Part shown: in pieces, positions 1-9,456 of the stretch | How the letters are laid out: each line of letters opens with the position of its first letter | Numbering within the stretch: position 1 is the stretch's first letter | Program-made: the position numbers and the translations under genes | From: Psychrobacter glacincola | Lineage (GTDB): Bacteria; Pseudomonadota; Gammaproteobacteria; Pseudomonadales; Moraxellaceae | Length of the DNA stretch: 64,000 nucleotides | Direction: 5' to 3' | NCBI GenBank assembly: GCA_001411745.2 | Contig: LIQB01000001.1 | Location: forward strand, 248,001-312,000 | The notes under the pieces: model-generated | Told to the model about the DNA's origin: nothing | Database searches by the model: none | The model's input: the letters and a program-made list of their open reading frames with translations, nothing else

Positions 1-167
1 CTGAAGGCGTTATCATCTTTGATCTTGACATGGAAGATGCTCACGACCGTACTATCGTTAACATGCAGCCACCAACGGTTGAAGAAGTTGACACAGACGC
101 TGAAGAAGTTGATGCTGCTGACGTACCTGCTACTGAGCAAGGCACTGAAGACAAAGACGGCGAATAA
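1..167 (+). CDS. rplY: 50S ribosomal protein L25, C-terminal end (partial)
   Basis: The gene enters from the left edge; only the last 54 codons are present, read in frame from base 3 to the TAA at 165-167. The fragment runs EGVIIFDLDMEDAHDRTIVN and ends in an acidic tail rich in E and D. This fits the C-terminal beta domain of the long, Ctc-type L25, which binds 5S rRNA in the large ribosomal subunit. The call rests mainly on the tail and on the neighbour pth, because rplY-pth is a common gammaproteobacterial order. A strong terminator follows at once. Confidence 0.75.
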   Translation, partial: EGVIIFDLDMEDAHDRTIVNMQPPTVEEVDTDAEEVDAADVPATEQGTEDKDGE

Positions 168-235
168 TAAACCACGGTTACATAGAGCACGCAATCTAGC
201 GTCCGCTATGTAATACAAGGTTTGTTTAGTCAAAA

Positions 236-268
236 AACAGCAGGTGATAAATATCTCCTGCTGTTTTT
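236..268 (+). terminator. Rho-independent terminator after rplY
   Basis: ACAGCAGG (237-244) pairs with CCTGCTGT (257-264), followed by a T run. It closes the rplY transcript, so pth must have its own promoter in the next 95 bases. Confidence 0.8.
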
Positions 269-294
269 GTAAGTAAGGTTTGAAAAATAACAGA

Positions 295-316
295 TATGCT
301 ATGAATAAATAGCATA
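295..316. promoter_or_regulatory. 8-bp perfect inverted repeat upstream of pth
   Basis: TATGCTAT (295-302), a 6-base spacer and ATAGCATA (309-316) lie about 48 bases before the pth start. There is no T run, so this is a possible operator or 5' leader hairpin rather than a terminator. Function is inferred only from position. Confidence 0.3.
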
Positions 317-363
317 ATCGCAAACCTTATGCCTCATTTATTCAATTTAAGCAGGGTATTTTT

Positions 364-945
364 ATGGCCATAAAGCTTATTGTCGGTCTTGGTAATCCTG
401 GTCAGCAGTATATGTTTACACGTCATAATGCAGGGTTTTGGTTTGTCCATCACTTGGCTCAGCAGTTCAACATTACCCTCTCTCATGATAAAAAGTTTCA
501 TGGAATCACAGGACGTGGGCAGATTCATGGGCATGACGTACGTCTATTGATGCCGCTCACCTTTATGAATAAGTCTGGTCAGTCAGTGGTGCCGATGGTG
601 AAATTTTATGGCATTGAAAATGATGAGTTACTGATTGCTCATGATGAGCTCGATATTCCAGCTGGCAGCATCAAACTTAAGACGAATGGCGGTCATGGCG
701 GTCATAATGGTCTGCGTGATATCACCCCTCATATCGGCAACGACTTCCATCGTTTGCGTATTGGTATTGGTCATCCTGGTCATAAGTCTAAAGTTAGTGG
801 TCATGTGCTCTCAAAAGCTGCGCCCGATGAACAGATTGCCATTGATAGCGCTCTGACAGCAGCGTTTGAGGCGCTACCATTATTACTAAATGGCGATATT
901 GAAAAAGCACGTTCACAAATTAATGGCTTCAAACTACCAGAATAA
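364..945 (+). CDS. pth: Peptidyl-tRNA hydrolase
   Basis: This cytosolic esterase cleaves peptidyl-tRNAs that drop off ribosomes and so recycles tRNA. The 193-residue length is typical. The N-terminus LIVGLGNPGQQYMFTRHNAGF carries the family signature, with the catalytic His in TRHNAG at about residue 22. LMPLTFMNKSGQSV and the AHDELDIPAGSIKLK stretch, which carries the catalytic Asp, follow, then GGHGGHNGLRD. The ATG is preceded by a modest AGGG ribosome site. It follows rplY, a common pairing, and panD lies 100 bases downstream. Confidence 0.97.
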   Translation: MAIKLIVGLGNPGQQYMFTRHNAGFWFVHHLAQQFNITLSHDKKFHGITGRGQIHGHDVRLLMPLTFMNKSGQSVVPMVKFYGIENDELLIAHDELDIPAGSIKLKTNGGHGGHNGLRDITPHIGNDFHRLRIGIGHPGHKSKVSGHVLSKAAPDEQIAIDSALTAAFEALPLLLNGDIEKARSQINGFKLPE

Positions 946-1045
946 AATCATGCTTTAACTATAATAGCCTTTTATTTTAGCAAGTTATCCCCCATTAACC
1001 TTTTGATTTGAATCATTAATCTCAGTTACGCTAAGGAAGCAACCT

Positions 1046-1426
1046 ATGCTACTTAATATGCTTAAATGCAAATTACACCGTGCTCGTGTCACCCATGCCG
1101 AACTTCATTACGAAGGCTCATGCGGTATCGATGGTGATTTATTGGATCTTGCTGGTCTGCGCGAAAATGAGTCTATCGATATCTACAATGTGACCAATGG
1201 CAAGCGCTTTCGCACCTACGCTATCCGCGCTGAAGCGGGTTCTGGTATCATCTCGCTAAATGGTGCGGCGGCTCACATGGCAGATTTAGGCGACATCGTT
1301 ATCATCTGTGCCTATGCTCATTTTGATGAAGAAGAAGCGGCAACTTACCAGCCAAAACTGGTGTATTGCAACGAAGATAACACCGTAAAAGACACAGCAA
1401 ACATCATTCCGGTACAAGTGGCTTAA
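1046..1426 (+). CDS. panD: Aspartate 1-decarboxylase (pyruvoyl-dependent)
   Basis: The enzyme converts L-aspartate to beta-alanine for pantothenate and coenzyme A synthesis. The 126-residue proenzyme aligns well with E. coli PanD. It has the self-cleavage site Gly24-Ser25 in HYEGSCGID, which generates the pyruvoyl group, Lys9 in [11 protein letters not shown], the NVTNGKRF stretch with Tyr just after it, and the closing IPVQVA. This start puts the cleavage Ser at residue 25 as in E. coli, and AAGGAAG lies upstream. No other pan genes are nearby; the gene ends at a strong terminator. Confidence 0.97.
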   Translation: MLLNMLKCKLHRARVTHAELHYEGSCGIDGDLLDLAGLRENESIDIYNVTNGKRFRTYAIRAEAGSGIISLNGAAAHMADLGDIVIICAYAHFDEEEAATYQPKLVYCNEDNTVKDTANIIPVQVA

Positions 1427-1530
1427 AGCACCAGAACACCGAAGATTTTTGGATAAAGCAAGGATAAATAATCGACTAAGCTGTTGAAGTTATTCTTATT
1501 ATCCAACCAAAACCGCTATGCTAATATGAG

Positions 1531-1563
1531 AGCTGAATCTCCATTCTGATTCAGCTTTTTTTA
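1531..1563 (+). terminator. Rho-independent terminator after panD
   Basis: AGCTGAATC (1531-1539), an 8-base loop and GATTCAGCT (1548-1556) are followed by a run of T to 1561. Confidence 0.85.
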
Positions 1564-1720
1564 TGCCATTTTTATATGGCAAATTCACATTTTATACCAC
1601 TCTTAAAAGATGAAGTCGTCAGAAAAATAAATGTCAGCGCTATGTTTTTAAGCTAAATGAATTTGACACGGCTAAGCGTATTTTTAGGTTTGGTATTAAC
1701 ACTAATAAGGAAACAAACTG

Positions 1721-2701
1721 ATGTGGTTGGCAGTTATTGCAGTATTGATCGGACTAGCTATTCTTGTTTGGAGTGCAGACCTTTTTGTTGATGGCGCCAC
1801 TGCCTTAGCAAAAAAATTCAACGTTCCCAGTTTCTTAATAGGTGTGTTGATTTTGGGTGTCGGTACATCCGCCCCTGAGATGGTCGTGTCGGTATTGGCG
1901 GCACTAGAAGGCAGCCCTGATTTGGCATTAGGCAACGCTTATGGCTCAAATATCATCAATATTGCGCTGGTACTGGGCGCAACCGTATTGATTAGCCCTA
2001 TTATCATTCGTAAGGGCATCATCAAGCGTGATTTACCTCTATTGGTATTGATTACTATGGTCGCCGCATGGCAGCTGCGTGATGGGCAATTAGACCAAGC
2101 AGATGGTATTGTGTTGATAGCACTGCTGGTGGTGACTTTAGGCATTCAGATTGTACTAAGCTTACGTGAAGGCAACCATGAGCACGAAGGAGAACCCATA
2201 GCAGAAAGCGTTGATGCTGAACACATCGAGCAAACCTTAACACGGGGACTCATCAGCTTAGTTATCGGCATGCTTTTACTGGTCATTAGCTCGCGGGCTA
2301 TAGTTTGGGGTGCAGTAGAATTGGCAACGCTGTGGGGCGTTAGCGAACTGGTGATTGGATTGACGATTGTTGCTGTGGGGACATCGTTACCTGAGCTGGT
2401 ATCGAGCTTATCAGCTGCCCGTAAAGGCGAACACGACATGGCACTGGGTAATATTATTGGCTCTAATATATTTAACACCTTGGGCGTCGTTGGTCTCGCA
2501 GCGCTTATAGCGCCAATCACAGTCAGTCCAATCATCTTATCACGCGATATAGTGGCGATGGGATTGGTCACCTTATTACTCTTGGTATTGTGCGGGTTTG
2601 CCTTTATGAGTAAGCGTCCATTCGGTCGCACTTCTGGGTCAACTTTGGTCTTATTCTTTGTCGGCTATACTTTATGGCTAATACAAACTGTTAACCTGTA
2701 A
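1721..2701 (+). CDS. Calcium/sodium antiporter (CaCA family, YrbG type)
   Basis: This is an inner-membrane cation exchanger of 326 residues, with about ten hydrophobic segments. It has the two inverted alpha repeats of the CaCA superfamily. The first reads GTSAPEMVVSV followed by GNAYGSNIIN near residues 50-80. The second reads GTSLPELVSSL followed by GNIIGSNIFN near residues 220-250. The GTSxPE and GNxxGSN motifs form the ion-binding site, so exchange activity is expected, though ion preference cannot be read from sequence. An acidic loop with EHEGEPIAE separates the halves. AAGGAAA precedes the ATG. Confidence 0.9.
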   Translation: MWLAVIAVLIGLAILVWSADLFVDGATALAKKFNVPSFLIGVLILGVGTSAPEMVVSVLAALEGSPDLALGNAYGSNIINIALVLGATVLISPIIIRKGIIKRDLPLLVLITMVAAWQLRDGQLDQADGIVLIALLVVTLGIQIVLSLREGNHEHEGEPIAESVDAEHIEQTLTRGLISLVIGMLLLVISSRAIVWGAVELATLWGVSELVIGLTIVAVGTSLPELVSSLSAARKGEHDMALGNIIGSNIFNTLGVVGLAALIAPITVSPIILSRDIVAMGLVTLLLLVLCGFAFMSKRPFGRTSGSTLVLFFVGYTLWLIQTVNL

Positions 2702-2763
2702 CGCTCAGAGTGTATTAACAGACCTCAAAATGTATGAACAGACTATGGCGATGATAATGTGGT

Positions 2764-3417
2764 TTATTTTCCTTGCTTGCGATTTCTAATCACCCGCCAT
2801 AGTCCTTCATTCTCTGTTTTTGGCATTTTTAAGGTAATGGTATTCGATAGCATATCTTGCACTGCGAGACCACGTGGGTTAAAGAGGCAAAAAGCATAGT
2901 TAAAGACAAAGCCCAAAAAGGCACTGGTCAATAAAACAGCACGCGAGCCATCGATGACACTACCAATGATACCAAATATAACTGGCATGATACTGGCCGC
3001 TAAAATCCGCTTAAATGACTGTCCCCACGTTAGCAAATGACCATTACTATTGACCGTCTTTAACCGCCAAGTCTGCATACCTAATGTCTGTCCACCGCGA
3101 CGCCAAAATATCCCATAGAATCCTACTAACGTCAGTATAAAAGACGGCGTCATAATCACGTTTTGATACCACGTTGGCAGCGACTGCGCTTGTGACGACT
3201 CGCTACCCGTCTCCATCGTGATAAGTGTACCAATCACGGTTAGCAGGGTACCGACCAAAAACAACAACGCTAAAATTAACATACCATCATAGAGAATGGC
3301 TGCCATACGGGTGCCAGGTTTAGCAATCGTTAGCTCTTCAACGTCAGAGGCATGGTGTGCTGATGCTTTAGTTTTAGCAGCAGATTTGGTAGGTCGTTTA
3401 GGTAAACTCTTTGACAT
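2764..3417 (-). CDS. RDD family membrane protein
   Basis: This 217-residue protein has a charged cytosolic N-terminus rich in K, A and T, followed by four hydrophobic segments. The RDD signature is visible: Arg and Asp in GTRMAAILYDGMLILAL at about residues 37-53, and GQTLGMQTWRLKTV in the middle. RDD proteins are inner-membrane proteins of mostly unknown role; some have been linked to ion transport. It is convergent with the antiporter upstream and has no obvious operon partner. No strong ribosome site precedes the ATG, so the start is less certain than the family. Confidence 0.8.
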   Translation of the reverse strand: MSKSLPKRPTKSAAKTKASAHHASDVEELTIAKPGTRMAAILYDGMLILALLFLVGTLLTVIGTLITMETGSESSQAQSLPTWYQNVIMTPSFILTLVGFYGIFWRRGGQTLGMQTWRLKTVNSNGHLLTWGQSFKRILAASIMPVIFGIIGSVIDGSRAVLLTSAFLGFVFNYAFCLFNPRGLAVQDMLSNTITLKMPKTENEGLWRVIRNRKQGK

Positions 3418-3579
3418 GGTACAAGCTCATAGCAAGCAGTGAATAGTGACTCTATTGTACCGTAATTCACTGTCTTATCGTACATTATCCTAAGATGCCG
3501 TAAGTCATATAACAATGTGGTATAACCATGTCGTATGACTCATCAACTCATCAGACTATCACACAGAAATTGCAGACAT

Positions 3580-3613
3580 AAAAAAATCGCCAAATTGTCA
3601 TAAGACAGGCGAT
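3580..3613 (-). terminator. Terminator of tRNA-Arg
   Basis: On the minus strand ATCGCC pairs with GGCGAT, with an inner TGTC/GACA pairing, and seven T residues follow. It lies 45 bases past the tRNA 3' end. Confidence 0.7.
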
Positions 3614-3658
3614 TATTTTAAGATTTCTTCAACTGGGTTAAAGAAGTGATGATGCAAA

Positions 3659-3735
3659 TGGTGCGCTTGGAGAGATTCGAACTCCCGACCCCTTAGTTCG
3701 TAGCCAAGTGCTCTATCCAACTGAGCTACAAGCGC
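3659..3735 (-). tRNA. tRNA-Arg (anticodon ACG)
   Basis: On the minus strand the sequence begins GCGCTTGTAGCTCAGTTGG and ends GCGC-A-CCA. The acceptor arms pair fully, the anticodon loop reads CTACGAA, and the T arm carries GTTCGAATC. The CCA end is encoded. The ACG anticodon is normally edited to ICG and reads CGU, CGC and CGA codons. Confidence 0.97.
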
Positions 3736-3794
3736 GTACTTTGCACATCATTTACTGCGTTGTTAAGAAACAATTGCAGCAAATTAGGTTGGTT

Positions 3795-3822
3795 ATTATA
3801 TAGATAATTTCGCTTATGTCAA
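3795..3822 (-). promoter_or_regulatory. Sigma-70 promoter of tRNA-Arg
   Basis: The minus strand has perfect consensus boxes: TTGACA (3817-3822), a 16-base spacer and TATAAT (3795-3800), about 60 bases before the tRNA. Confidence 0.85.
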
Positions 3823-3922
3823 CATCTTTTTTTATTAAAATCAAATTATTTTTTGCTTTAATAAAACAGAAGATTATTAACGCTTTTATATCGCGTCACT
3901 ACTCTACTAAAAACCGAATAAA

Positions 3923-4012
3923 TGGAGGTGAAGGAGGGATTCGAACCCTCGATACGCGCAAACGTATGGTTCCTTAGCAGGGAACTGGTTTCAGCCACTC
4001 ACCCACTTCACC
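3923..4012 (-). tRNA. tRNA-Ser (anticodon GCT)
   Basis: The minus strand begins GGTGAAGTGGGTGAGTGGCT, has the anticodon stem-loop TTCCCTGCTAAGGAA and a long class II variable arm, and ends CTTCACC-T-CCA. It reads AGC and AGU codons. The encoded discriminator base is U73; the E. coli serine tRNAs carry G73. Confidence 0.96.
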
Positions 4013-5175
<1,163 letters not shown>

Positions 5176-5184
5176 ATAATCAAT

Positions 5185-5225
5185 AAAAAAAGGGCGCTCT
5201 ATATCTCGTAGAGCGCCCTTTTTTA
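5185..5225. terminator. Bidirectional terminator between thiD and yggT
   Basis: GGGCGCTCTA (5192-5201), a 7-base loop and TAGAGCGCCC (5209-5218) are flanked by A and T runs, so it serves both converging genes. Confidence 0.92.
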
Positions 5226-5277
5226 GATAGCTACTGGTAATTTTAGATAATAGCTTTCAAGTGATTATTAATCCAGC

Positions 5278-5847
5278 TCAACCCAACATCGGCATAAAGC
5301 TTGCGGCAAAGCCACCAATAAACATCTCAAGCAAAATAAAAGCAATGAATGCGACCATTGGTGATAAATCAATCATACCCAAGTTTGGCGTGATTCGACG
5401 AAATGGTGCCAAGATTGGCTCCGCTAAATCGACAATAATACCAATAATAGGATGCTGAGATTGGGTAAATACCACAATCCAGCTGACAATGATGGAACCA
5501 ATGACGAGATAGCGACACATACGTAAAAAGTCTAATACCAAGCTGATAGTACCAGTGAAAAATAACGGTACAGGAGCGATACCTTTATGGGTCAGTGCTG
5601 CTTTTCCAGAGATATCGATTAAACGAATCAAAAACATCAGGACAATAGCCGCAATACTGATACGCCCTTGCCCGACGGTTGGAAAAATACGCCCAAACAC
5701 GTCGACAATATGCGTTGCTTTATAGGCAGGCGCAATCATGGGATTACTGGCATCCATCCCTGCAAATTGCAGCATAAAGCGAATAAACACCAACATCATG
5801 GCGAAGGTGGTGACCAAATCAAAGATTTGAAATAACATGTTGTTCAT
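5278..5847 (-). CDS. YggT family membrane protein
   Basis: This 189-residue inner-membrane protein carries two copies of the YggT domain, each a pair of hydrophobic helices. The second repeat contains the typical SWIVVFTQSQHPI and LAEPILAPFRRITPNLG motif near residues 120-155. YggT proteins are implicated in osmotic tolerance and cell-shape or septum functions, but the molecular role is not settled. It lies 139 bases downstream of proC on the same strand, a frequent pairing (yggS-proC-yggT), although no yggS is adjacent here. Confidence 0.9.
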   Translation of the reverse strand: MNNMLFQIFDLVTTFAMMLVFIRFMLQFAGMDASNPMIAPAYKATHIVDVFGRIFPTVGQGRISIAAIVLMFLIRLIDISGKAALTHKGIAPVPLFFTGTISLVLDFLRMCRYLVIGSIIVSWIVVFTQSQHPIIGIIVDLAEPILAPFRRITPNLGMIDLSPMVAFIAFILLEMFIGGFAASFMPMLG

Positions 5848-5937
5848 GAAGTGCTACTCAATGTGACATTATTAACAGGTTTTGGGATGACGACTGTCAT
5901 TACTAGGTGCTTGGTATTGGTGCTTAGTATTACGGCT

Positions 5938-5974
5938 CAGGCGCGTCATGCGCTTTTAGCAAATAACGCGCCTG
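5938..5974. promoter_or_regulatory. Hairpin in the proC-yggT spacer
   Basis: CAGGCGCGT (5938-5946) and ACGCGCCTG (5966-5974) form a 9-bp GC-rich stem with a 19-base loop. There is no T run on the minus strand, so it is more likely an RNA stability or attenuation element than a full terminator. Confidence 0.4.
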
Positions 5975-5986
5975 ATATATGGATGA

Positions 5987-6820
5987 TTATTTACTCATCT
6001 CTTCACTCAAGGCTTGGCTACGGTCATAGCAAGCCTGCATAGCCTCAACGATTTGACCGCCGATATCATTGGCTTGCATTGACTCAACGGCGGCTTGGGT
6101 TGTCCCATTTGGCGAGGTGACCTTGCGACGCAATTCAGCAGGTGCATCCTCACTATTCATCGCCATTTTTGCCGCGCCTAGCATGGTTTGCATAGCGAGC
6201 GCTGAAGCCTGCTCTTTATCCAAACCTAAAGCCACTGCCCCATCGACCATCGATTCAATAAAGTAAAACATATATGCTGGTGCTGACCCTGATACGGCGG
6301 TTACCGCATGCATGTGTTCTTCATTATCGACCCACATGACCAAACCTGATGCTTCCATCACCACCGTTGCTAACTGCTTTTGTTCAGCAGAAATATTATC
6401 AGTACCGTACAGACCCGTTGCGCCCATTTGAATCATTGCAGGGGTATTTGGCATCGCCCGGACGATATTGTCATAGCCACCCAACATGTCAGATAAAAGC
6501 TCAGTCGACAAACCTGCTGCCACTGAAATCACCAGCTGCTTGTCTAAGACATCCGCAAAGCTACTGACTACCGCTTTCATCACTTGCGGTTTGACCGCCA
6601 GCACCACAATGTCAGCATCGATAACGGCAGCTTTTGCATCAGCAGTTGGATCAACCGTGTTCAATCCTTTAGCAGCCAATTGCGCGCGCGCTTCACTGCT
6701 AGGATCAGCAACGGTAATTAAACTCGGTTTGACACCGCAGCTGACAAGCCCGCTAATCAAAGCCTGCGCCATATTACCGCCACCGATAAAGCTGATTTTC
6801 TTATTATCTAATACTGACAT
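5987..6820 (-). CDS. proC: Pyrroline-5-carboxylate reductase
   Basis: The enzyme catalyses the last step of proline synthesis, NAD(P)H-dependent reduction of P5C. The 277-residue protein has the N-terminal Rossmann motif ISFIGGGNMAQALISGL (residues 9-25), VVLAVKPQVM in the middle, and the P5CR signature near the C-terminus, PAELRRKVTSPNGTTQAAVE. The MPNTPAMIQMGATGL stretch is also typical. The ATG is preceded by GGAGAC. It heads a likely two-gene unit with yggT. Confidence 0.97.
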   Translation of the reverse strand: MSVLDNKKISFIGGGNMAQALISGLVSCGVKPSLITVADPSSEARAQLAAKGLNTVDPTADAKAAVIDADIVVLAVKPQVMKAVVSSFADVLDKQLVISVAAGLSTELLSDMLGGYDNIVRAMPNTPAMIQMGATGLYGTDNISAEQKQLATVVMEASGLVMWVDNEEHMHAVTAVSGSAPAYMFYFIESMVDGAVALGLDKEQASALAMQTMLGAAKMAMNSEDAPAELRRKVTSPNGTTQAAVESMQANDIGGQIVEAMQACYDRSQALSEEMSK

Positions 6821-7038
6821 ACATGTCTCCTATTCAAAAATCCAAAGGTATTCAAACTAACATAATGATAGGTAAAATGACACTCAGTTTACCATACTGC
6901 TACTGGCATCGTTTGATAAATTGACGGTATCTAACCCCGTTGTAAGCTTCATCGAACCACTGAATTGCCATCGACTATGGCACAACCAAACGGTTAAATT
7001 AACAAGGGCATTATATAAAATCAGTGACGGAGAGTACT

Positions 7039-7551
7039 ATGTTTTTCATTCGTAAAGCCAACCCTGAGGATTATGCAGACATTGCTAACATTCACTTCAA
7101 AAGTTGGCATGCCGCCTATTTAGATTTGTTACCAGTGTCCTATATCCATGATAAAAACAACTTATGTAATAAGACAAAAATGTGGCAGGAGTTAATGGCG
7201 CATCCTGATGTTATTGTCTGGATAGCATATGCTGATCATCATCATAATTTGGGGTTTATTGGGTACTTCATTAATAATAAAAATTATGAAATTACCACGT
7301 TGTATGTTTTGCCCGACTATCAAGGATTGGGTATAGGCACTCAATTAATGACAGTATCATTGAAAGCTCTCTTAGAATCTCATATCCATGCCCATTTTTA
7401 TTTATGGGTATTAGAAAATAATGTGGCTGCTATTGATTTCTATCAAAAATTTGGCTTTGTAGGTAATGGCGAAAAGAGTGAAGAATGCTACAAAAGCACG
7501 CAAATAATAGATATCAAAATGGTTAGAAAACTTGATGTCTTGATGACTTGA
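7039..7551 (+). CDS. GNAT family N-acetyltransferase
   Basis: This 170-residue protein has one acetyltransferase fold. IRKANPEDYADIANIHFKSW gives the first strand and helix, and TTLYVLPDYQGLGIGTQLM is motif A, binding the acetyl-CoA pyrophosphate with Q/RxxGxG/A spacing. LWVLENNVAAIDFYQKFGF is motif B. The substrate cannot be told from sequence. I start at the ATG at 7039 because ACGGAGAG lies just ahead; a GTG five codons upstream overlaps that site. A telomere-like hexamer repeat lies directly past the stop. Confidence 0.85.
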   Translation: MFFIRKANPEDYADIANIHFKSWHAAYLDLLPVSYIHDKNNLCNKTKMWQELMAHPDVIVWIAYADHHHNLGFIGYFINNKNYEITTLYVLPDYQGLGIGTQLMTVSLKALLESHIHAHFYLWVLENNVAAIDFYQKFGFVGNGEKSEECYKSTQIIDIKMVRKLDVLMT

Positions 7552-7554
7552 TGG

Positions 7555-7601
7555 CCTAGCCCTAGCCCTAGCCCTAGCCCTAGCCCTAGCCCTAGCCCTA
7601 G
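7555..7601. repeat. Hexanucleotide tandem repeat (CCTAGC)7.8
   Basis: Seven exact copies of CCTAGC and a five-base eighth fill 7555-7601, four bases past the acetyltransferase stop, between it and the converging tilS. The unit is non-coding here, so slippage would not affect a protein. Confidence 0.95.
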
Positions 7602-7637
7602 ATAACCTGACCTCCTAAAAGGCTTAGGTTACAAATA

Positions 7638-9227
7638 TTAAAAAGCGTTATTGATGCTTAGACTGTTTCTAATAACACTATTTCTAATAACATTGCTTCT
7701 AATAGCACTGTTTAAAACGCCAATATTTTCTGTCGTGTCTGTTAGCGATCTACTCGTCCCTAATACCCAGCTCTCAAAAGGTGAAACCAGCAATAATGGC
7801 CACTCTTTATCCTGCTGTACGGATACGGCACTGACCACCACCAAACTCTCGCGCAACCATACAGGTACACCAAGCGTTTGGTATAGTTTCTTGCCCGCTT
7901 GTGGACGTGATGCCAATGCAGTTTGCACACGCTGCTGACGGCCTAATGGCGCAAAGGTAATCTCAAGACTGTCATCATCATCTTGATAGCTGTCTAATAG
8001 TTCTGCCAAGATATCTGGCATCATCTGCACCTGCCAAGTAAATTTGTTATCCCTGCGTAAGGTAACTGACACAGGCTCGGCAGACATCGTATCAATATCA
8101 GCCACAACAATATTAAATAAGGGCTGCATCTGTTTGGCAAGCGGCAATGCTAACCACTTGAGCCACTCAGTGCTTAAACGGTAAAGCTGCTGACGGTAGC
8201 GGCAAATCGTATAGGACTGCTTGCGACCTTGCCAAAAAAGCGCCGTTTGGTGATCAGGATCATCACGTTGGCTTAGCATAAATACATCATCGACCAGCTG
8301 CTTAGCAGGCGGTAATGGTTCATCTTGACCCAACCAATGATGCAATAGTTGGCGCTGACGATAAATGGGTAATGCTTGTAGCTTGTCTATATTTAGCACA
8401 CGCTGGGCAGACGATAGCTGTAATGATGCTACCTCTATCTGCTGTAAATCTTCTGCCGCTTGTGCATTGATTATCAATTGGGCATCACGCAATAGCTGTG
8501 CGCTACGGGCAATATTGTCAATGACATTAGAATTATAGGTCGCCAATACTGGCATGATGTCGAGGCGTAGCCCACTACGTACATTATCGCCAGCATCATT
8601 GGTTGGGTCATCGATATAAGGGAGCTTTAGGCGCTGAGCATAACTGCTGATATTGCCGCGTTTGACCGTCAGCCAAGGTCGCCATAATGCCATACGCTGT
8701 GCGCCCTGCGTTTGGATACGCCACGGCTGCATACCCGACAGACCATTCACCCCAGCGCCTTGAATCAGCCGCATCAGCACCGTCTCTGCTTGGTCATCGG
8801 CATGATGCGCTAAGAGCAATACATCATCTTGATTGAGTTGCGCTCGCATGACATCATAACGAGCTTGCCTTGCGGCTTGCTCATCATGACCATTCACTTG
8901 CGCACGTAAAATCCGACACGGTATCTGCTGCACTGCTGCCCAGTTAGCAACATGTGTCGCCCAAGTGTCACTATCTGCTTGCAAACCATGATTCACATGC
9001 AGCAATTGCGGCAAAAATGGCAACTTACCTTGGCGATAGAGCTGCACACACAGCGCAGCCAATGCCAATGAATCACGACCACCACTACACGCCAGCCAAA
9101 GCCGTCGACCGTGCAGATGTTCACCATATTCAGCCATACTGCTCAATAATGCTTGTGCCAGATCGGCATCGACAGGCAAGTCTGCGATTGGATTCATAGG
9201 ATGCGGGAGGATTGCACTGCTGGTCAT
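7638..9227 (-). CDS. tilS: tRNA(Ile)-lysidine synthase
   Basis: TilS modifies C34 of tRNA-Ile(CAU) to lysidine using ATP and lysine, so the tRNA reads AUA and is charged with isoleucine; it is essential. The 529-residue length matches the long proteobacterial type. The ATP pyrophosphatase loop SGGRDS sits at residues 48-53, followed by HVNHGLQ, HHADDQAETVLMRL and GLSGM. The TilS C-terminal substrate-binding domain extends through FAPLGR and WLRESLVVV. AAGG precedes the ATG. The C-terminus is repetitive (NSVIRNS-like) and probably disordered. It lies downstream of accA, a frequent gene order. Confidence 0.96.
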   Translation of the reverse strand: MTSSAILPHPMNPIADLPVDADLAQALLSSMAEYGEHLHGRRLWLACSGGRDSLALAALCVQLYRQGKLPFLPQLLHVNHGLQADSDTWATHVANWAAVQQIPCRILRAQVNGHDEQAARQARYDVMRAQLNQDDVLLLAHHADDQAETVLMRLIQGAGVNGLSGMQPWRIQTQGAQRMALWRPWLTVKRGNISSYAQRLKLPYIDDPTNDAGDNVRSGLRLDIMPVLATYNSNVIDNIARSAQLLRDAQLIINAQAAEDLQQIEVASLQLSSAQRVLNIDKLQALPIYRQRQLLHHWLGQDEPLPPAKQLVDDVFMLSQRDDPDHQTALFWQGRKQSYTICRYRQQLYRLSTEWLKWLALPLAKQMQPLFNIVVADIDTMSAEPVSVTLRRDNKFTWQVQMMPDILAELLDSYQDDDDSLEITFAPLGRQQRVQTALASRPQAGKKLYQTLGVPVWLRESLVVVSAVSVQQDKEWPLLLVSPFESWVLGTSRSLTDTTENIGVLNSAIRSNVIRNSVIRNSLSINNAF

Positions 9228-9340
9228 AATCAGCCTTATTTATTTAGCATGCATATATGAATTGACATATAAATGAATCTGTTTATACGTCAGCTACGAC
9301 ATCAGTTACAGCGTCAGTTAGTACCTATATTAACAGCCAC

Positions 9341-9371
9341 AAAAAAACGCGCCATAAAATGACACGTTTTT
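9341..9371 (-). terminator. Terminator after accA
   Basis: Minus-strand arms of 13 bases pair fully (two G-U pairs) around a 3-base loop, and a T run follows. This separates accA from tilS. Confidence 0.8.
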
Positions 9372-9456
9372 ATTTTAGCATTAAGAATCAGTCTCTAATA
9401 TGAAAAGCTTTGTGTACATGCATAGAGGCTTAGTAACAGAGGTGTCATAGCGACCA

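Noticed and set aside
7555-7601. Possible CRISPR or telomere end
   Set aside because: The repeat has a six-base unit with no spacers, lies between ordinary genes and is not at a replicon end.
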